64,000 bases of DNA, taken from Flavobacterium flabelliforme. Its GTDB lineage: Bacteria; Bacteroidota; Bacteroidia; Flavobacteriales; Flavobacteriaceae. Positions within the stretch are counted from its first letter, which is position 1. Every line of letters begins with the position of its first letter. The DNA is taken from the NCBI RefSeq assembly GCF_017948675.1, contig NZ_JAGFBU010000003.1, forward strand, positions 335,627 to 399,626, read 5' to 3'. The notes under the pieces are model-generated. The model searched no databases and was not told where the DNA came from. It saw nothing but the letters and a program-made list of their open reading frames with translations. Position numbers and translations under genes: made by a program. This document shows, in pieces, positions 27,185-35,669 of the stretch.

Positions 27185-27862
27185 ATGAAAATAACTTTTT
27201 ATGGTCACGCGTCTTTAGGAATTGAAGTAGCGGGTAAGCACATTCTAGTAGATCCTTATATTTCTGCAAATCCAAAAGCAGCACACATTGATATTAATGC
27301 ACTACAAGCCGATTTTATTTTGTTAACTCATGCACACGGAGATCATATTCTAGATGTTGAGGCAATTGCTACTAGGACGAATGCGGTAATTATTTCAAAT
27401 GCTGAAATTACAACTTATTATGCCGCTAAAGGCTTTAAATCCCATCCTATGAATCATGGCGGAAGCTGGAATTTTGATTTTGGTAAACTAAAATATGTAA
27501 ATGCAATTCATTCTAGTTCTTTTCCCGATGGCACTTATGGAGGTAATCCTGGAGGTTTTGTTATCGAAAGTGAACATAAAAACATTTACATCGCTGGCGA
27601 TACAGCTTTAACAATGGATATGAAACTGATCCCAATGCGTACCAAACTTGATTTGGCCATTTTACCAATTGGTGATAATTTTACGATGGATGTCGAAGAT
27701 GCTATTATTGCTTCCGATTTTGTGGATTGTGATAAAATTCTGGGTTATCACTACGATACATTTGGTTACATAGAAATTAATCATGAAGACGCCATTCGTA
27801 AATTCTTTAATAAAGGAAAGGATTTAATGTTACTTGAAATAGGCGAATCAATAGAATTGTAA
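27185..27862 (+). CDS. UPF0173 metal-dependent hydrolase (metallo-beta-lactamase fold)
   Basis: 225 aa, typical length. Metal site motifs: HASLGIEV near the start, the T-H-A-H-G-D-H motif at about residues 54-60, a later His in IHSSSFPDG, IAGDTALTMDMKLI (Asp), and the C-terminal GYHYDTFGYIEI (His). The family is UlaG/RNase Z-like with unknown substrate. It sits between menA and menC, an order I recall from other Flavobacteriaceae, but a link to quinone synthesis is not shown. Confidence 0.85.
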   Translation: MKITFYGHASLGIEVAGKHILVDPYISANPKAAHIDINALQADFILLTHAHGDHILDVEAIATRTNAVIISNAEITTYYAAKGFKSHPMNHGGSWNFDFGKLKYVNAIHSSSFPDGTYGGNPGGFVIESEHKNIYIAGDTALTMDMKLIPMRTKLDLAILPIGDNFTMDVEDAIIASDFVDCDKILGYHYDTFGYIEINHEDAIRKFFNKGKDLMLLEIGESIEL

Positions 27863-27870
27863 TTTTATTC

Positions 27871-27967
27871 GGAGCTATTCCAGCTATCCGTTGCAATCTT
27901 TTATAAAGTTTCTAGCCTTCAAAAGGCTAGAAACTTTATAAAAGGATTTTCACTTCTATCTGGGCTA
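27871..27967. repeat. Flavobacterial interspersed hairpin element, copy 1
   Basis: A left flank (GGAGCTATTCCAGCTATCCG), then a perfect inverted repeat TTTTATAAAGTTTCTAGCC (27899-27917) / its complement (27925-27943), extendable to 21 bp, then a right flank (GGATTTTCACTTCTATCTGG). The same flanks around a different hairpin recur at 47680-47762, and a related form is at 57552-57648. Function unknown. Confidence 0.75.
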
Positions 27968-27987
27968 AAATCATCTTAATTAAGAAT

Positions 27988-29193
27988 ATGAATACTATAA
28001 AAGGACTTTTTTTGCTGCTAACAATGTTTGCTTTTCAAATCAATTTAGCACAAAAAGACGGTTATTGGGATAAAACACGCGCTACAAGCGAGGAAATTAC
28101 TGTTTCTGCACGAGAGCGAATTATTATTAAAACACAAGATTTTCCGGAAGGAACTACCGAAGTTGTTTTTAGAATAACACTATTGGATAAAAACCAACAA
28201 ATGGCGGGTAGTTTGGTTTCTGTTCTTAAAGCCATTCCTGATCCCACCGGAATTTCCCAAGGTTCTGCTGGAGCAGTTTTTATTCTTTCTAAAATTTCAG
28301 GAGACGACAAATGCAAATATGCCATTTTCTCCTCTGCAGATTTAGCTACAAAATACAAAGAAAACGGTAAAACAGAAAACGCGTGCTTAGTACAAGATAC
28401 ACCTGTTAGTAAAGATGCTAAACTTCTTTCAACGGATAAATCGGCCTGCATGAAATCAAATTCAAGTAATTTATGGTTTGGATTTGAAAGCAAAAATTGG
28501 ATCATGAATCAGAAAGTAGTTCTAGAAGTAGTTCCTTGGGTTGATAATAAGTTGAGTCGTGGCTGGACAGCAGAAAATAGAAAATCTATTATAGATCAGT
28601 GTAAAACATCTAATCTGGCTCAAAAAATGAGTAATTCAGATGATTTTTGTGTCTGCATTTTAGATAAAATACAGTCGAAGTATAAGTATAAGGAATTTCA
28701 AAAATTATTGGCTGTAGAGCGCGCTAAAGCATTTAAGGATTTTGGCAACAGTTGTTTTGGCGAAAGTACTCTTTCTTCAGCTGTTTATGAAGATTTACGC
28801 AAACAAGCAGCCTCATTATCAAAACAAGGGAAACCTGGTGAAGCAATTACTAAATTAGCAACGATAATTAATGATAATAAAGCCAATGCACTAGATTATA
28901 ACGCTATTGGAAACAATTATATTTTGACCAAACAATACGGAAAAGCAATTAAATTTCTTAAAGAAGGCGAGAAGCTCGATGAATCAGAATTATTAATAAA
29001 ATTAAATTTAGCACACTCTTATTTATTAAATGATAATTATTCAACAGCCAAATCTATTTATAAGGAATACCAATATCAAAATGTTACAGATAGCTTGAGT
29101 TGGACTGAAAAGATAAAACAAGACTTTGAGACATTTAAAAAGGTTGGAATAGAAAACGACGATTTTAAAAGAGTATTAAAGTTGTTCAATTGA
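27988..29193 (+). CDS. Secreted TPR-containing protein
   Basis: 401 aa. Signal peptide at residues 1-21 (ending I-N-L-A-Q). Residues ~25-200 form a beta-rich domain of unknown type with several Cys, followed by a Cys-containing segment around FCVCILDKI (residues ~222-230). The C-terminal ~130 residues contain three or so TPR-like helices (QGKPGEAITKLATIINDN, NALDYNAIGNNYILTKQYGKAIKFLKEGEKL). TPRs usually bind partner proteins. I do not recognise the specific family. Confidence 0.7.
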   Translation: MNTIKGLFLLLTMFAFQINLAQKDGYWDKTRATSEEITVSARERIIIKTQDFPEGTTEVVFRITLLDKNQQMAGSLVSVLKAIPDPTGISQGSAGAVFILSKISGDDKCKYAIFSSADLATKYKENGKTENACLVQDTPVSKDAKLLSTDKSACMKSNSSNLWFGFESKNWIMNQKVVLEVVPWVDNKLSRGWTAENRKSIIDQCKTSNLAQKMSNSDDFCVCILDKIQSKYKYKEFQKLLAVERAKAFKDFGNSCFGESTLSSAVYEDLRKQAASLSKQGKPGEAITKLATIINDNKANALDYNAIGNNYILTKQYGKAIKFLKEGEKLDESELLIKLNLAHSYLLNDNYSTAKSIYKEYQYQNVTDSLSWTEKIKQDFETFKKVGIENDDFKRVLKLFN

Positions 29194-29296
29194 TTTTTTA
29201 TAAAATGAACTTCACTCTTAAAGCATAACCGAAAATTTTTATAAATGGTCTTTTGAAACTTATAAAAAACATAATCAGCTTTGCAGCTAAGAAAAT

Positions 29297-30337
29297 ATGA
29301 AAGCAACCTATCATAAATATATTCTAAATTTCAAACGTCCCTCGGGTACCTCTCGTGGTGTAATGAATGAAAAAGAAACTTGGTTTATTGTACTTGAAAA
29401 AGAAGAAAAAAAAGGAATAGGCGAATGCGGAATTCTCAGAGGATTAAGCATTGATGATCGACTTGATTATGAAGCCAAATTAAAATGGACTTGTGATCAT
29501 ATTCACCTCGGAAAAGATTTGCTTTGGGAAGCGCTTTTGGAGTTTCCTTCTATACAATTTGGAGTTGAAATGGCCTTTCAATCTTTAGTGAGTGAAAACC
29601 CTTTTTTACTCTTTCCTTCAGACTTTACAAGTGGTATAAAATCAATTCCAATAAACGGATTGGTTTGGATGGGAACAGAGGCTTTTATGAAGGAGCAAAT
29701 TCAAGAAAAATTAGCCGATGGTTTCAAGTGTATCAAGCTCAAGATCGGTGCAATAGATTTTGATAAAGAACTACAATTATTACGCTTTATAAGACAGCAT
29801 TTTTCTTCAGAACAAATAGAAATTCGAGTTGATGCTAACTGCGCATTTAGTTTAGATTTAGCTTTATATAAGTTATATCAATTATCTGAATTTGAACTAC
29901 ATAGCATTGAGCAGCCAATAGCGAAAAACCATACTGACAGTATGGCAGAGTTGTGTAAAAACACTCCTTTTCCTATTGCTTTAGATGAAGAGTTAATAGG
30001 TATGTTTACATTAGCAGAGAAAGAAGCTTTAATACTCAAAATAAAACCACAATATATCATTTTGAAGCCTAGTTTTATTGGTGGTTTTCGAGGGACACAA
30101 GAGTGGATTACTTTAGCTGAAAAATACAAAATAGGGTGGTGGATTACCTCAGCTTTAGAGAGTAATATTGGATTAAATGCAATCGCACAATGGACTTTTT
30201 TGCAGCATAATTTAATGCCTCAAGGATTAGGAACTGGCGCACTTTATACCAATAATTTTGACTGTCCGTTACAAGTAAAGCAAGGACAATTATGGTACGA
30301 AAAAGAAGTGGATTGGAAATTCGATTTAAACGGATAA
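29297..30337 (+). CDS. menC: o-Succinylbenzoate synthase (enolase superfamily)
   Basis: 346 aa. The enolase-superfamily catalytic set is visible: the KxK pair in FKCIKLKIG (~residues 146-154), metal ligands Asp in VDANCAF, Glu in SIEQP and Asp in ALDEEL, and the late Lys in IILKPSF. The capping domain has the FGVEMAFQSL segment. The enzyme dehydrates SHCHC to o-succinylbenzoate in menaquinone synthesis. Enolase-superfamily members can be dipeptide epimerases, but men context and the short OSBS-like form support MenC. Confidence 0.88.
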   Translation: MKATYHKYILNFKRPSGTSRGVMNEKETWFIVLEKEEKKGIGECGILRGLSIDDRLDYEAKLKWTCDHIHLGKDLLWEALLEFPSIQFGVEMAFQSLVSENPFLLFPSDFTSGIKSIPINGLVWMGTEAFMKEQIQEKLADGFKCIKLKIGAIDFDKELQLLRFIRQHFSSEQIEIRVDANCAFSLDLALYKLYQLSEFELHSIEQPIAKNHTDSMAELCKNTPFPIALDEELIGMFTLAEKEALILKIKPQYIILKPSFIGGFRGTQEWITLAEKYKIGWWITSALESNIGLNAIAQWTFLQHNLMPQGLGTGALYTNNFDCPLQVKQGQLWYEKEVDWKFDLNG

Positions 30338-30421
30338 TGAAATGTAAATTGTTTTTTTATAACTAATTTATTCCTTAAAATTAGTCTGATTTTAAAGAAC
30401 AGGAATTACTAATCCTATAAT

Positions 30422-30479
30422 TTTAACAGAAAAAAACCATTACAAATAGTACTATTTGTAATGGTTTTTTTCTGTTAAA
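30422..30479. terminator. 58-bp perfect palindrome acting as bidirectional terminator
   Basis: The two halves, 30422-30450 and 30451-30479, are exact reverse complements with no spacer (29 bp each). The inner part contains CCATTAC/GTAATGG flanked by seven A and seven T, so it reads as a terminator in both directions between convergent menC and the SnoaL-like gene. Confidence 0.85.
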
Positions 30480-30519
30480 TACGGTCATTATTTTTTTTGT
30501 CTTTAAAATTTGGAAAAAT

Positions 30520-30990
30520 CTAATGAGATTCGCTGTATTTTTTTAAGGATGCTACAGCTTGTTTTTCTACTTTTTTCTGGAAAAATCCCGTCCAACCTAA
30601 TAGATATCCTGTAATTCCAAATGCTTGTTTTGACCATTTCCAAATGTCAAATTGATCCGTTTGTTTAATAATTAATCCCTCTTTAAATTGAAACTCAGAT
30701 AAAACAGTATTGACTACAGTTCGTTGGTTTTTACCAAATTTATAGGTAGCAATCCATCTTACAGATCCTGTATATTCGTCTGCTTTGATAACAGAAAATT
30801 CAATTTTCATGTTTCCTTTACTCTTCTCAGTTAGCATTTTCCACATTTCACAAACCTCATTCCCCTTTAATAAGCCAAAAGCAGGATCCCTAAATTGAAT
30901 GTTTACATCATAGTTTTTGCACATAGTTGTAGCATCACCATTTGAAAAAGCGGTGTAAAATTCAATAAGTATATCTTTGGTTGTTCTCAT
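30520..30990 (-). CDS. SnoaL/NTF2-like family protein
   Basis: 156 aa. The cone-shaped NTF2 fold is suggested by an N-terminal helix plus FYTAFSNGDATTMCKNYDVNIQFRDPAFG, then the typical WKMLTE helix and the beta-strand series ending KQTDQFDIWKWSKQAFG. Related small proteins bind or isomerise small ligands, but this one has no named substrate. Single gene; its 3' end faces menC. Confidence 0.75.
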   Translation of the reverse strand: MRTTKDILIEFYTAFSNGDATTMCKNYDVNIQFRDPAFGLLKGNEVCEMWKMLTEKSKGNMKIEFSVIKADEYTGSVRWIATYKFGKNQRTVVNTVLSEFQFKEGLIIKQTDQFDIWKWSKQAFGITGYLLGWTGFFQKKVEKQAVASLKKYSESH

Positions 30991-31203
30991 TTTTATAAAT
31001 ATAATTGAAAGTAAAAATACTCTATTTTTTCAAATATAAATTTGATTAGATTTAAAAATTTGTAGAAATAAACTGATGCAAAATTTAATTTTAGAAATAA
31101 CATCAACAATTAAAGTACTTTAATCTTTAAAAATAATAAAGCTATTTAAAAAATTATAATCATCGTTTTTATCTCTGGTGTGTTATATGGATGACGTATT
31201 AAA

Positions 31204-31243
31204 ACAAAAAAACTTTCCATAATAATATGGAAAGTTTTTTTAT
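31204..31243 (-). terminator. Terminator after the small envelope gene cluster
   Basis: Arms AAAAAACTTTCCAT (31207-31220) and ATGGAAAGTTTTTT (31227-31240) with a 6-nt loop; the minus-strand T-run follows the stop of the 31280 gene. Confidence 0.8.
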
Positions 31244-31279
31244 TTAAGAGAATTTCATTGCTTGTGTTTAATTTTTAAA

Positions 31280-31633
31280 TTAGTCACGAAGCATTTCATT
31301 ATCTATAGTTTTCTCGGTTTTCTTAGTTACCACATTTGTAATTACAAATTGCAAAAGTGTTCCTAATATCCTTTTTACTGGATTATGTGTCGATCCAACT
31401 AGCACTTTTTTTGTTAAATATCCGGAAGCAATACCTATTACGTTACTGAGAACATTTCCTCTAAATTCTGATGACTGAGTCATTTGTCCAAAGGCTTTTT
31501 TTATTATGTTCACAGGTTTTAAACTTTCATACGTATAATAGTATTGATCTTTAAGTTCTAGTAATTCTTGATCTTGCTTTAATTTTAATAAATGTATGGC
31601 TTCTTTAAGCGTTGTTGTGTGATTATTTTTCAT
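31280..31633 (-). CDS. Hypothetical membrane-associated protein
   Basis: 117 aa. Charged helical N-terminus (KLKQDQELLELKDQYYYTYESL) and a C-terminal half with two short glycine-containing amphipathic or hydrophobic segments (VLSNVIGIASGYLTKKVL, ILGTLLQFVITNVV). The stop of the holin-like gene upstream lies 1 nt away, so the two are cotranscribed. This pairing with holin-X and YtxH genes is common in Flavobacterium; function unknown. Confidence 0.65.
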   Translation of the reverse strand: MKNNHTTTLKEAIHLLKLKQDQELLELKDQYYYTYESLKPVNIIKKAFGQMTQSSEFRGNVLSNVIGIASGYLTKKVLVGSTHNPVKRILGTLLQFVITNVVTKKTEKTIDNEMLRD

Positions 31634-31634
31634 A

Positions 31635-31982
31635 TTAACTTTTTTTAAGCATTCTTACAATAATAAAGTTACTCACTCGTACTTTAATCAGCGCATCTCT
31701 AAAAAGATAAATCAAGATCGATATTAGTAGATAAAAACTAGAAACTGCAAAAAAGCCATAATATACTTTTCCAAGCAATTCACCAATCCATATAGAAAGA
31801 CCAATGTTTACTAAAAAGGCAAACATTCCAAAAACAACAGAAACGGCTATTCGAGAAATCATTGACGACAATACATCAGCCGTTTTATCAACTGCTTGTA
31901 ACTTCATTAATTCTACTGTAGTTCTAGTGTAATCCTCCGCTTTGTCGAAAAGCATTTCTATTGTTGATGTGTTGTTTTCCAT
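31635..31982 (-). CDS. Phage-holin/Holin-X-like membrane protein
   Basis: 115 aa. An N-terminal helix (DKAEDYTRTTVELMKLQAVDKTADVLSSMI) is followed by two membrane segments at ~residues 48-70 and 76-95. This matches the 'phage holin family / Holin-X' group, which in Bacteroidota are chromosomal envelope proteins of unknown role rather than phage genes. It is the middle of a three-gene group with the YtxH protein (44 nt upstream) and the 117-aa protein (1 nt downstream). Confidence 0.72.
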   Translation of the reverse strand: MENNTSTIEMLFDKAEDYTRTTVELMKLQAVDKTADVLSSMISRIAVSVVFGMFAFLVNIGLSIWIGELLGKVYYGFFAVSSFYLLISILIYLFRDALIKVRVSNFIIVRMLKKS

Positions 31983-32026
31983 GATATAATTTTTAACATA
32001 CTTATTATTGAAATTTTACTATGCGA

Positions 32027-32353
32027 TTAGCTATTTTTAATTTCGCTTTTTGCTTCGTAATATTTTGATTTTCCTTCTGCTAACAAATCTTCACCTTCTT
32101 TTTTTGCATCGTTCAATTTTGATTTACCATCAGCAAGTAAAGATTCGCCTTCTTTCCAGATTTTTTCGTATTTGTTACTAATAGAACCTAATAAACTGTC
32201 TAGTTTATCTTTTAATTCTTCTGCATAATCGTTGCTTTTATCCATTATTTTTCTTCTAGTTTTGTCTCCCTTTTCTGGTGCAAACAATACTCCTAATAAT
32301 GCTCCTACTGCAACTCCACCTAAAACTCCTAATATTACTTTATCTGCTTTCAT
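32027..32353 (-). CDS. YtxH domain protein
   Basis: 108 aa. An N-terminal membrane segment GVLGGVAVGALLGVLFAPEKGDKTRRKI is the YtxH signature. The rest is a long charged helix with tandem KSKLNDAKKEGEDLLAEGKSK-like repeats. Related proteins are general-stress envelope proteins. It leads the 31.3-32.4 kb gene group. Confidence 0.85.
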   Translation of the reverse strand: MKADKVILGVLGGVAVGALLGVLFAPEKGDKTRRKIMDKSNDYAEELKDKLDSLLGSISNKYEKIWKEGESLLADGKSKLNDAKKEGEDLLAEGKSKYYEAKSEIKNS

Positions 32354-32403
32354 AATTATTGATTTTTATTATTAAATTTTTTTACTTTTTTTTAAATTTT
32401 TAG

Positions 32404-32556
32404 TTATACACTTCTACCAGAGATAAGTCTGAAAAGTATTGCTATTACTGCAATTACAAGAAGTATGTGAATAATTGATCCTACACTGAAGGCGAAAAAA
32501 CCGATTGCCCAAAAGATCACTAATATTACTGCTATTGTATAAAGAAGATTCCCCAT
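32404..32556 (-). CDS. lmo0937-family 50-aa membrane protein, copy A
   Basis: 50 aa, starting MGNLLYTIAVILVIFW and ending LFRLISGRSV. Two hydrophobic segments separated by a Ser/Gly/His turn (GSIIHILLV) match the lmo0937 family of tiny membrane proteins. A second copy lies 38 bp upstream (32595-32747). The function of the family is unknown; it is often stress-linked. Confidence 0.8.
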   Translation of the reverse strand: MGNLLYTIAVILVIFWAIGFFAFSVGSIIHILLVIAVIAILFRLISGRSV

Positions 32557-32594
32557 TTTTTTATTTTTTAAATTGATTATTTATTATTTTTGGT

Positions 32595-32747
32595 TTAAAC
32601 TTTTCTACCAGAGATAAGTCTAAAAAGTATTGCGATTACTGCAATAACAAGTAGAATATGAATGATTGATCCTGCACTGTATGCAAAGAATCCAATTGCC
32701 CAGAATATTACTAATATTACTGCAATGGTGTAAAGTAAATTTCCCAT
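32595..32747 (-). CDS. lmo0937-family 50-aa membrane protein, copy B
   Basis: 50 aa, nearly identical to copy A (F-A-Y-S-A-G against F-A-F-S-V-G, and GRKV against GRSV at the end). The DNA is clearly homologous throughout, so this is a recent tandem duplication of a 153-bp gene plus its leader. Confidence 0.8.
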   Translation of the reverse strand: MGNLLYTIAVILVIFWAIGFFAYSAGSIIHILLVIAVIAILFRLISGRKV

Positions 32748-32787
32748 GATTTCTAGTTTTTGTGGTTAGTTAATAGTTAATTTTTTA

Positions 32788-33426
32788 TTAGTTTAATCTC
32801 AATCCAACATAAACGCTCAAAACACTGTTTTTTGCATCTGGAAAAGTATAATTTGTTCCACCGTAGTTTCTTTCTTTTCCTACGTTAGTCAAACCATAGT
32901 TGTAACGAACTCCAAAGTTTACAACATCTAAATCAACTCCAACACCTCCAGCAATACCAGCATCAAACTTGTTGAAATCATTAGTATCTAATTCGCTTTG
33001 AGAATTAAAAAGGTTAGAATCGTTTGTTGTTTTTCCGCTAACCATATAAGCTGCGTAAGGTCCAACGTGTACATTAAAATTGTCTGTAATATTCATTACT
33101 AACAATACTGGAACTTCAATATAATTAGTATTAAATTTTGCTGTTCCTTTTACACCAAGTGTGTTGTAAACTAATTCAGCTCCTTTAGTAGTATAACTAA
33201 TCTCTGGTTGAATAGCGATGTTATTTGTAATTGGAAATTTAGCATAAACACCTGCGTTAAAACCAGTCAATACATTATTGTCGTCTACATTATCTGCATA
33301 AAGATTTGAGAAGTTTACTCCTCCTTTAAAACCGTAAGACGCTGTTTTGTCCTGTGCGTGAATACCTGTTATAGACATTAGTCCTAATGCTAGTGATGCG
33401 AAAATTAAATTTTTTGACTTTTTCAT
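32788..33426 (-). CDS. Outer-membrane beta-barrel (PorT-type) protein
   Basis: 212 aa. Signal peptide residues 1-24 (ending G-I-H-A-Q). The mature protein starts with YGFKGGVNFSNLY, the classic beginning of Bacteroidota outer-membrane barrels, and shows regular strands such as IEVPVLLVMNITDNFNVHVGPYAAYMV and GIAGGVGVDLDVVNFGVRYNYGL, ending VLSVYVGLRLN. An 8-stranded barrel is likely; ligand unknown. Confidence 0.82.
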   Translation of the reverse strand: MKKSKNLIFASLALGLMSITGIHAQDKTASYGFKGGVNFSNLYADNVDDNNVLTGFNAGVYAKFPITNNIAIQPEISYTTKGAELVYNTLGVKGTAKFNTNYIEVPVLLVMNITDNFNVHVGPYAAYMVSGKTTNDSNLFNSQSELDTNDFNKFDAGIAGGVGVDLDVVNFGVRYNYGLTNVGKERNYGGTNYTFPDAKNSVLSVYVGLRLN

Positions 33427-33585
33427 TTTATTAGTTTTTTGTTTGAATTATTATATTACAAATATCCGCATCTTATATAAGGTTATTGTTACAATACTTT
33501 TTCTTAAATTTATAAAATTCACACTTAGATAATTTAAAATGTAATAAAAAGTATATTTAATATTCTATTAATCAGTTAGTTGTAA

Positions 33586-33617
33586 TAAAAAAGGCGAGTA
33601 TTAACTCGCCTTTTAGA
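33586..33617 (-). terminator. Terminator of the coiled-coil lipoprotein gene
   Basis: 11-bp arms AAAAGGCGAGT (33589-33599) and ACTCGCCTTTT (33604-33614), 4-nt loop, immediately after the stop at 33619 on the minus strand. Confidence 0.85.
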
Positions 33618-33618
33618 T

Positions 33619-34083
33619 TTATTTTTTGTCTTTTACTGTGAAGTTTTTTAATGATTGTCCTAAATCATCCATGTCATGTCTGAACTCTTTTTTGAAAGAT
33701 TGCCAATCACTATTAGTGTCATTTTTATACACCTCTAATTTATTTTTAATCTCTTTGTTTTTTTCTTCTAATTCTTGAATGTTTTTAGAATACTCGGAAT
33801 CAATTGTTTTTCCTGTTTTCTTTAATTCTGCCTTCATTTCAGCAATTCTAATTTCGTTTTGTTTGATGGTTGCATTTGTACTGTCTTTAAATGTTTGCCA
33901 TTCTTGCTCTGTTGCTGCTCTTCTTGCATCAGATAATTCAGCTTTTGCATCATCTAGATTCTCTTTTGCATTTTCTACGTTTTCTTTTGCTTCAGCTTCT
34001 TGTTTAGATTTGTCTTGACATCCTACTAATACAGTTGCAACAATAAATGTTGTTAAGGCTAAATTTAAAATTGTCTTTTTCAT
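33619..34083 (-). CDS. Coiled-coil stress lipoprotein (sll1863-like)
   Basis: 154 aa. Lipobox Cys22 in VLVGCQDK, then an almost entirely charged alpha-helical protein with heptad-like repeats (KENVENAKENLDDAKAELSDARR; EWQTFKDSTNATIKQNEIRIAEMKAELKK). It resembles the sll1863-type stress response lipoproteins. Probably attached to the periplasmic face of the outer or inner membrane. It has its own terminator, and lies within a minus-strand set of envelope-stress genes. Confidence 0.72.
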   Translation of the reverse strand: MKKTILNLALTTFIVATVLVGCQDKSKQEAEAKENVENAKENLDDAKAELSDARRAATEQEWQTFKDSTNATIKQNEIRIAEMKAELKKTGKTIDSEYSKNIQELEEKNKEIKNKLEVYKNDTNSDWQSFKKEFRHDMDDLGQSLKNFTVKDKK

Positions 34084-34417
34084 GATAAATTATTTTAAGT
34101 TATTTAAATAGTTTTGTTTTAATTTTATTTTTTTGTTTAAAATTAAACCTGTTGCATCAAAAGAAAATAATTGAAAAATTATAATAATTCTAAAAATTTT
34201 TTTTGAAACAATTTGGTTGAATTTGTAATACAAAGTTGAATCATTTTAACTAAAAAATAATTACATAACTTTTATTAAAACTTATCTTATTTACTGATTG
34301 TTTTTTCAAAAATTAAAATTTAATATTTATACGCTTAAGAAAATACTAAACGAAGAAGGAGTTGAAATTTCTATAATATAAAAGGAGTAGTTTAATATTT
34401 TATAAACAAAGCTAGCT
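34084..34417. other. AT-rich intergenic region
   Basis: About 330 bp upstream of the lipoprotein gene with long A/T runs. No gene, repeat or structured RNA recognised. It presumably carries the lipoprotein promoter. Confidence 0.45.
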
Positions 34418-34630
34418 CTAAGATAATGTATGAGTAGAACTGTATTTTTTTATTATGTTTTCTAAAGATTGATAGTAATCCATTAATACTTTTGTATTTA
34501 TTTCAGGATTGCTGATGTCTGGTATAGTTACAGGTAATTCTGCTAAGTATTTTATTAACTCAGGATATTCATTACGAATTTTCATTGTAATTTCGAGAAT
34601 AGCAATAGTAAGTTGATTTTCTGTTTTCAT
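34418..34630 (-). CDS. Small hypothetical protein
   Basis: 70 aa from MKTENQLTI; the in-frame Met 9 codons upstream is less likely. Mostly helical with a conserved-looking EYPELIKYLAELPVTIPD segment and a C-terminal helix. No membrane segment or named domain. I recall similar short proteins in Flavobacterium near stress genes, but no function can be assigned. Confidence 0.55.
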   Translation of the reverse strand: MKTENQLTIAILEITMKIRNEYPELIKYLAELPVTIPDISNPEINTKVLMDYYQSLENIIKKYSSTHTLS

Positions 34631-34679
34631 AAATAAGTTATGTATTAGAAACGGCAATATTATTTAGTAAAAGCCATAA

Positions 34680-34743
34680 AAAAAATGGTAAATTCAAAGT
34701 GCAGTTTTTTTAAATTAACTGAACTGTGAATTTACCATTTTAT
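34680..34743 (-). terminator. Terminator of the mla operon
   Basis: Perfect 15-bp arms (34682-34696 and 34727-34741, AAAATGGTAAATTCA type) around a 30-nt loop that can form its own 5-bp stem (CAGTT/AACTG). Confidence 0.7.
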
Positions 34744-34767
34744 AATTGTTATTCCTTTGAAAATGAG

Positions 34768-35652
34768 TTATTTTATCGAGTCATTTTTAACATCCATTTG
34801 TAATTCTTTTTTCATTTGTTCTTCTTCAAGATTATCTAGTTCTTCTTGCTTTTTTTCTTCTTCTTTTTTCTTTTTCTTAAAGAATCCTCTTAAAAGAAAA
34901 TTATGTTTTGCAGCTTCAATAACTTCGTTAAGTCCTTTAGTAGCTGTTTTTACATTTGTTAAAGAGGAATCAACCGATTTTCCCATTCTTTCGTCGCCCA
35001 CTAATTTAGATAAAGCTCCTTTGCCGTTATTCATATTTACAGTAAAGCGTTTAAACTCTGTTGTACTTTTTTCAAGATTCAAAATAGTACCTTTTATACT
35101 GTTTCCAAATTGTTCATCCGAAATTAATTTTGATAAAGCACCGTTACCATTATTCATGTTGTAACTAAACTGCGCTAATTCTGCAGTAATTACTGCGGCA
35201 TTGTCTACACTTTTTTTTACGCTAACCATTAGATCATCCATTTCTATGGCTCGTTTTGACGCGATTTGATCCTTATCTTCAACTATAACATTAGACTTTT
35301 TGCCTGCAGAAATCACCAAAACCTTATCACCCATTAATCCGTCAGAACTAATACTTGCGATGGCATCTTTTTTTATAAATTGGCGCACTTCATCTTTAAT
35401 GACTAGTCTTACAATAACTAAAGTGTCATTTAGAAAATCTATATCATCAACTGTTCCAATATTAATACCTGATAAACGAACATTATTACCAATTTCAAGT
35501 CCACTTACCGAATTAAATTTTGAATACAATTCAAATGTAGAACCGAACAAGTTTTTTTGTTTTCCAACAAAGTAAATAGTTCCTACAAATAGAACCAATC
35601 CAATTATTACAAACATTCCTAATTTCCACTGGTATCCAGATTCTTTTTTCAT
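34768..35652 (-). CDS. MlaD family (MCE-domain) lipid transport protein
   Basis: 294 aa from the start at 35652 (MKKESGYQWKLG). The longer frame would overlap the ATPase gene, and 35652 leaves a normal 17-nt gap. One N-terminal membrane helix (residues ~9-28), then an MCE domain (residues ~38-115: LFGSTFELYSKFNSVSGLEIGNNVRLSGINIGTVDDI). A helical region follows, with repeated NMNNGNGALSKLISDEQFG-like units, ending in a charged KKKKKEEEKKQEELDNLEEE tail. MlaD binds phospholipids on the periplasmic side of the MlaFE transporter encoded just upstream. Confidence 0.88.
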   Translation of the reverse strand: MKKESGYQWKLGMFVIIGLVLFVGTIYFVGKQKNLFGSTFELYSKFNSVSGLEIGNNVRLSGINIGTVDDIDFLNDTLVIVRLVIKDEVRQFIKKDAIASISSDGLMGDKVLVISAGKKSNVIVEDKDQIASKRAIEMDDLMVSVKKSVDNAAVITAELAQFSYNMNNGNGALSKLISDEQFGNSIKGTILNLEKSTTEFKRFTVNMNNGKGALSKLVGDERMGKSVDSSLTNVKTATKGLNEVIEAAKHNFLLRGFFKKKKKEEEKKQEELDNLEEEQMKKELQMDVKNDSIK

Positions 35653-35669
35653 TTTATTTTTTTTATTAG

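Noticed and set aside
31635-31982. Holin-like gene as sign of a prophage
   Set aside because: No other phage genes nearby; Holin-X-like proteins are ordinary chromosomal genes in Flavobacterium.
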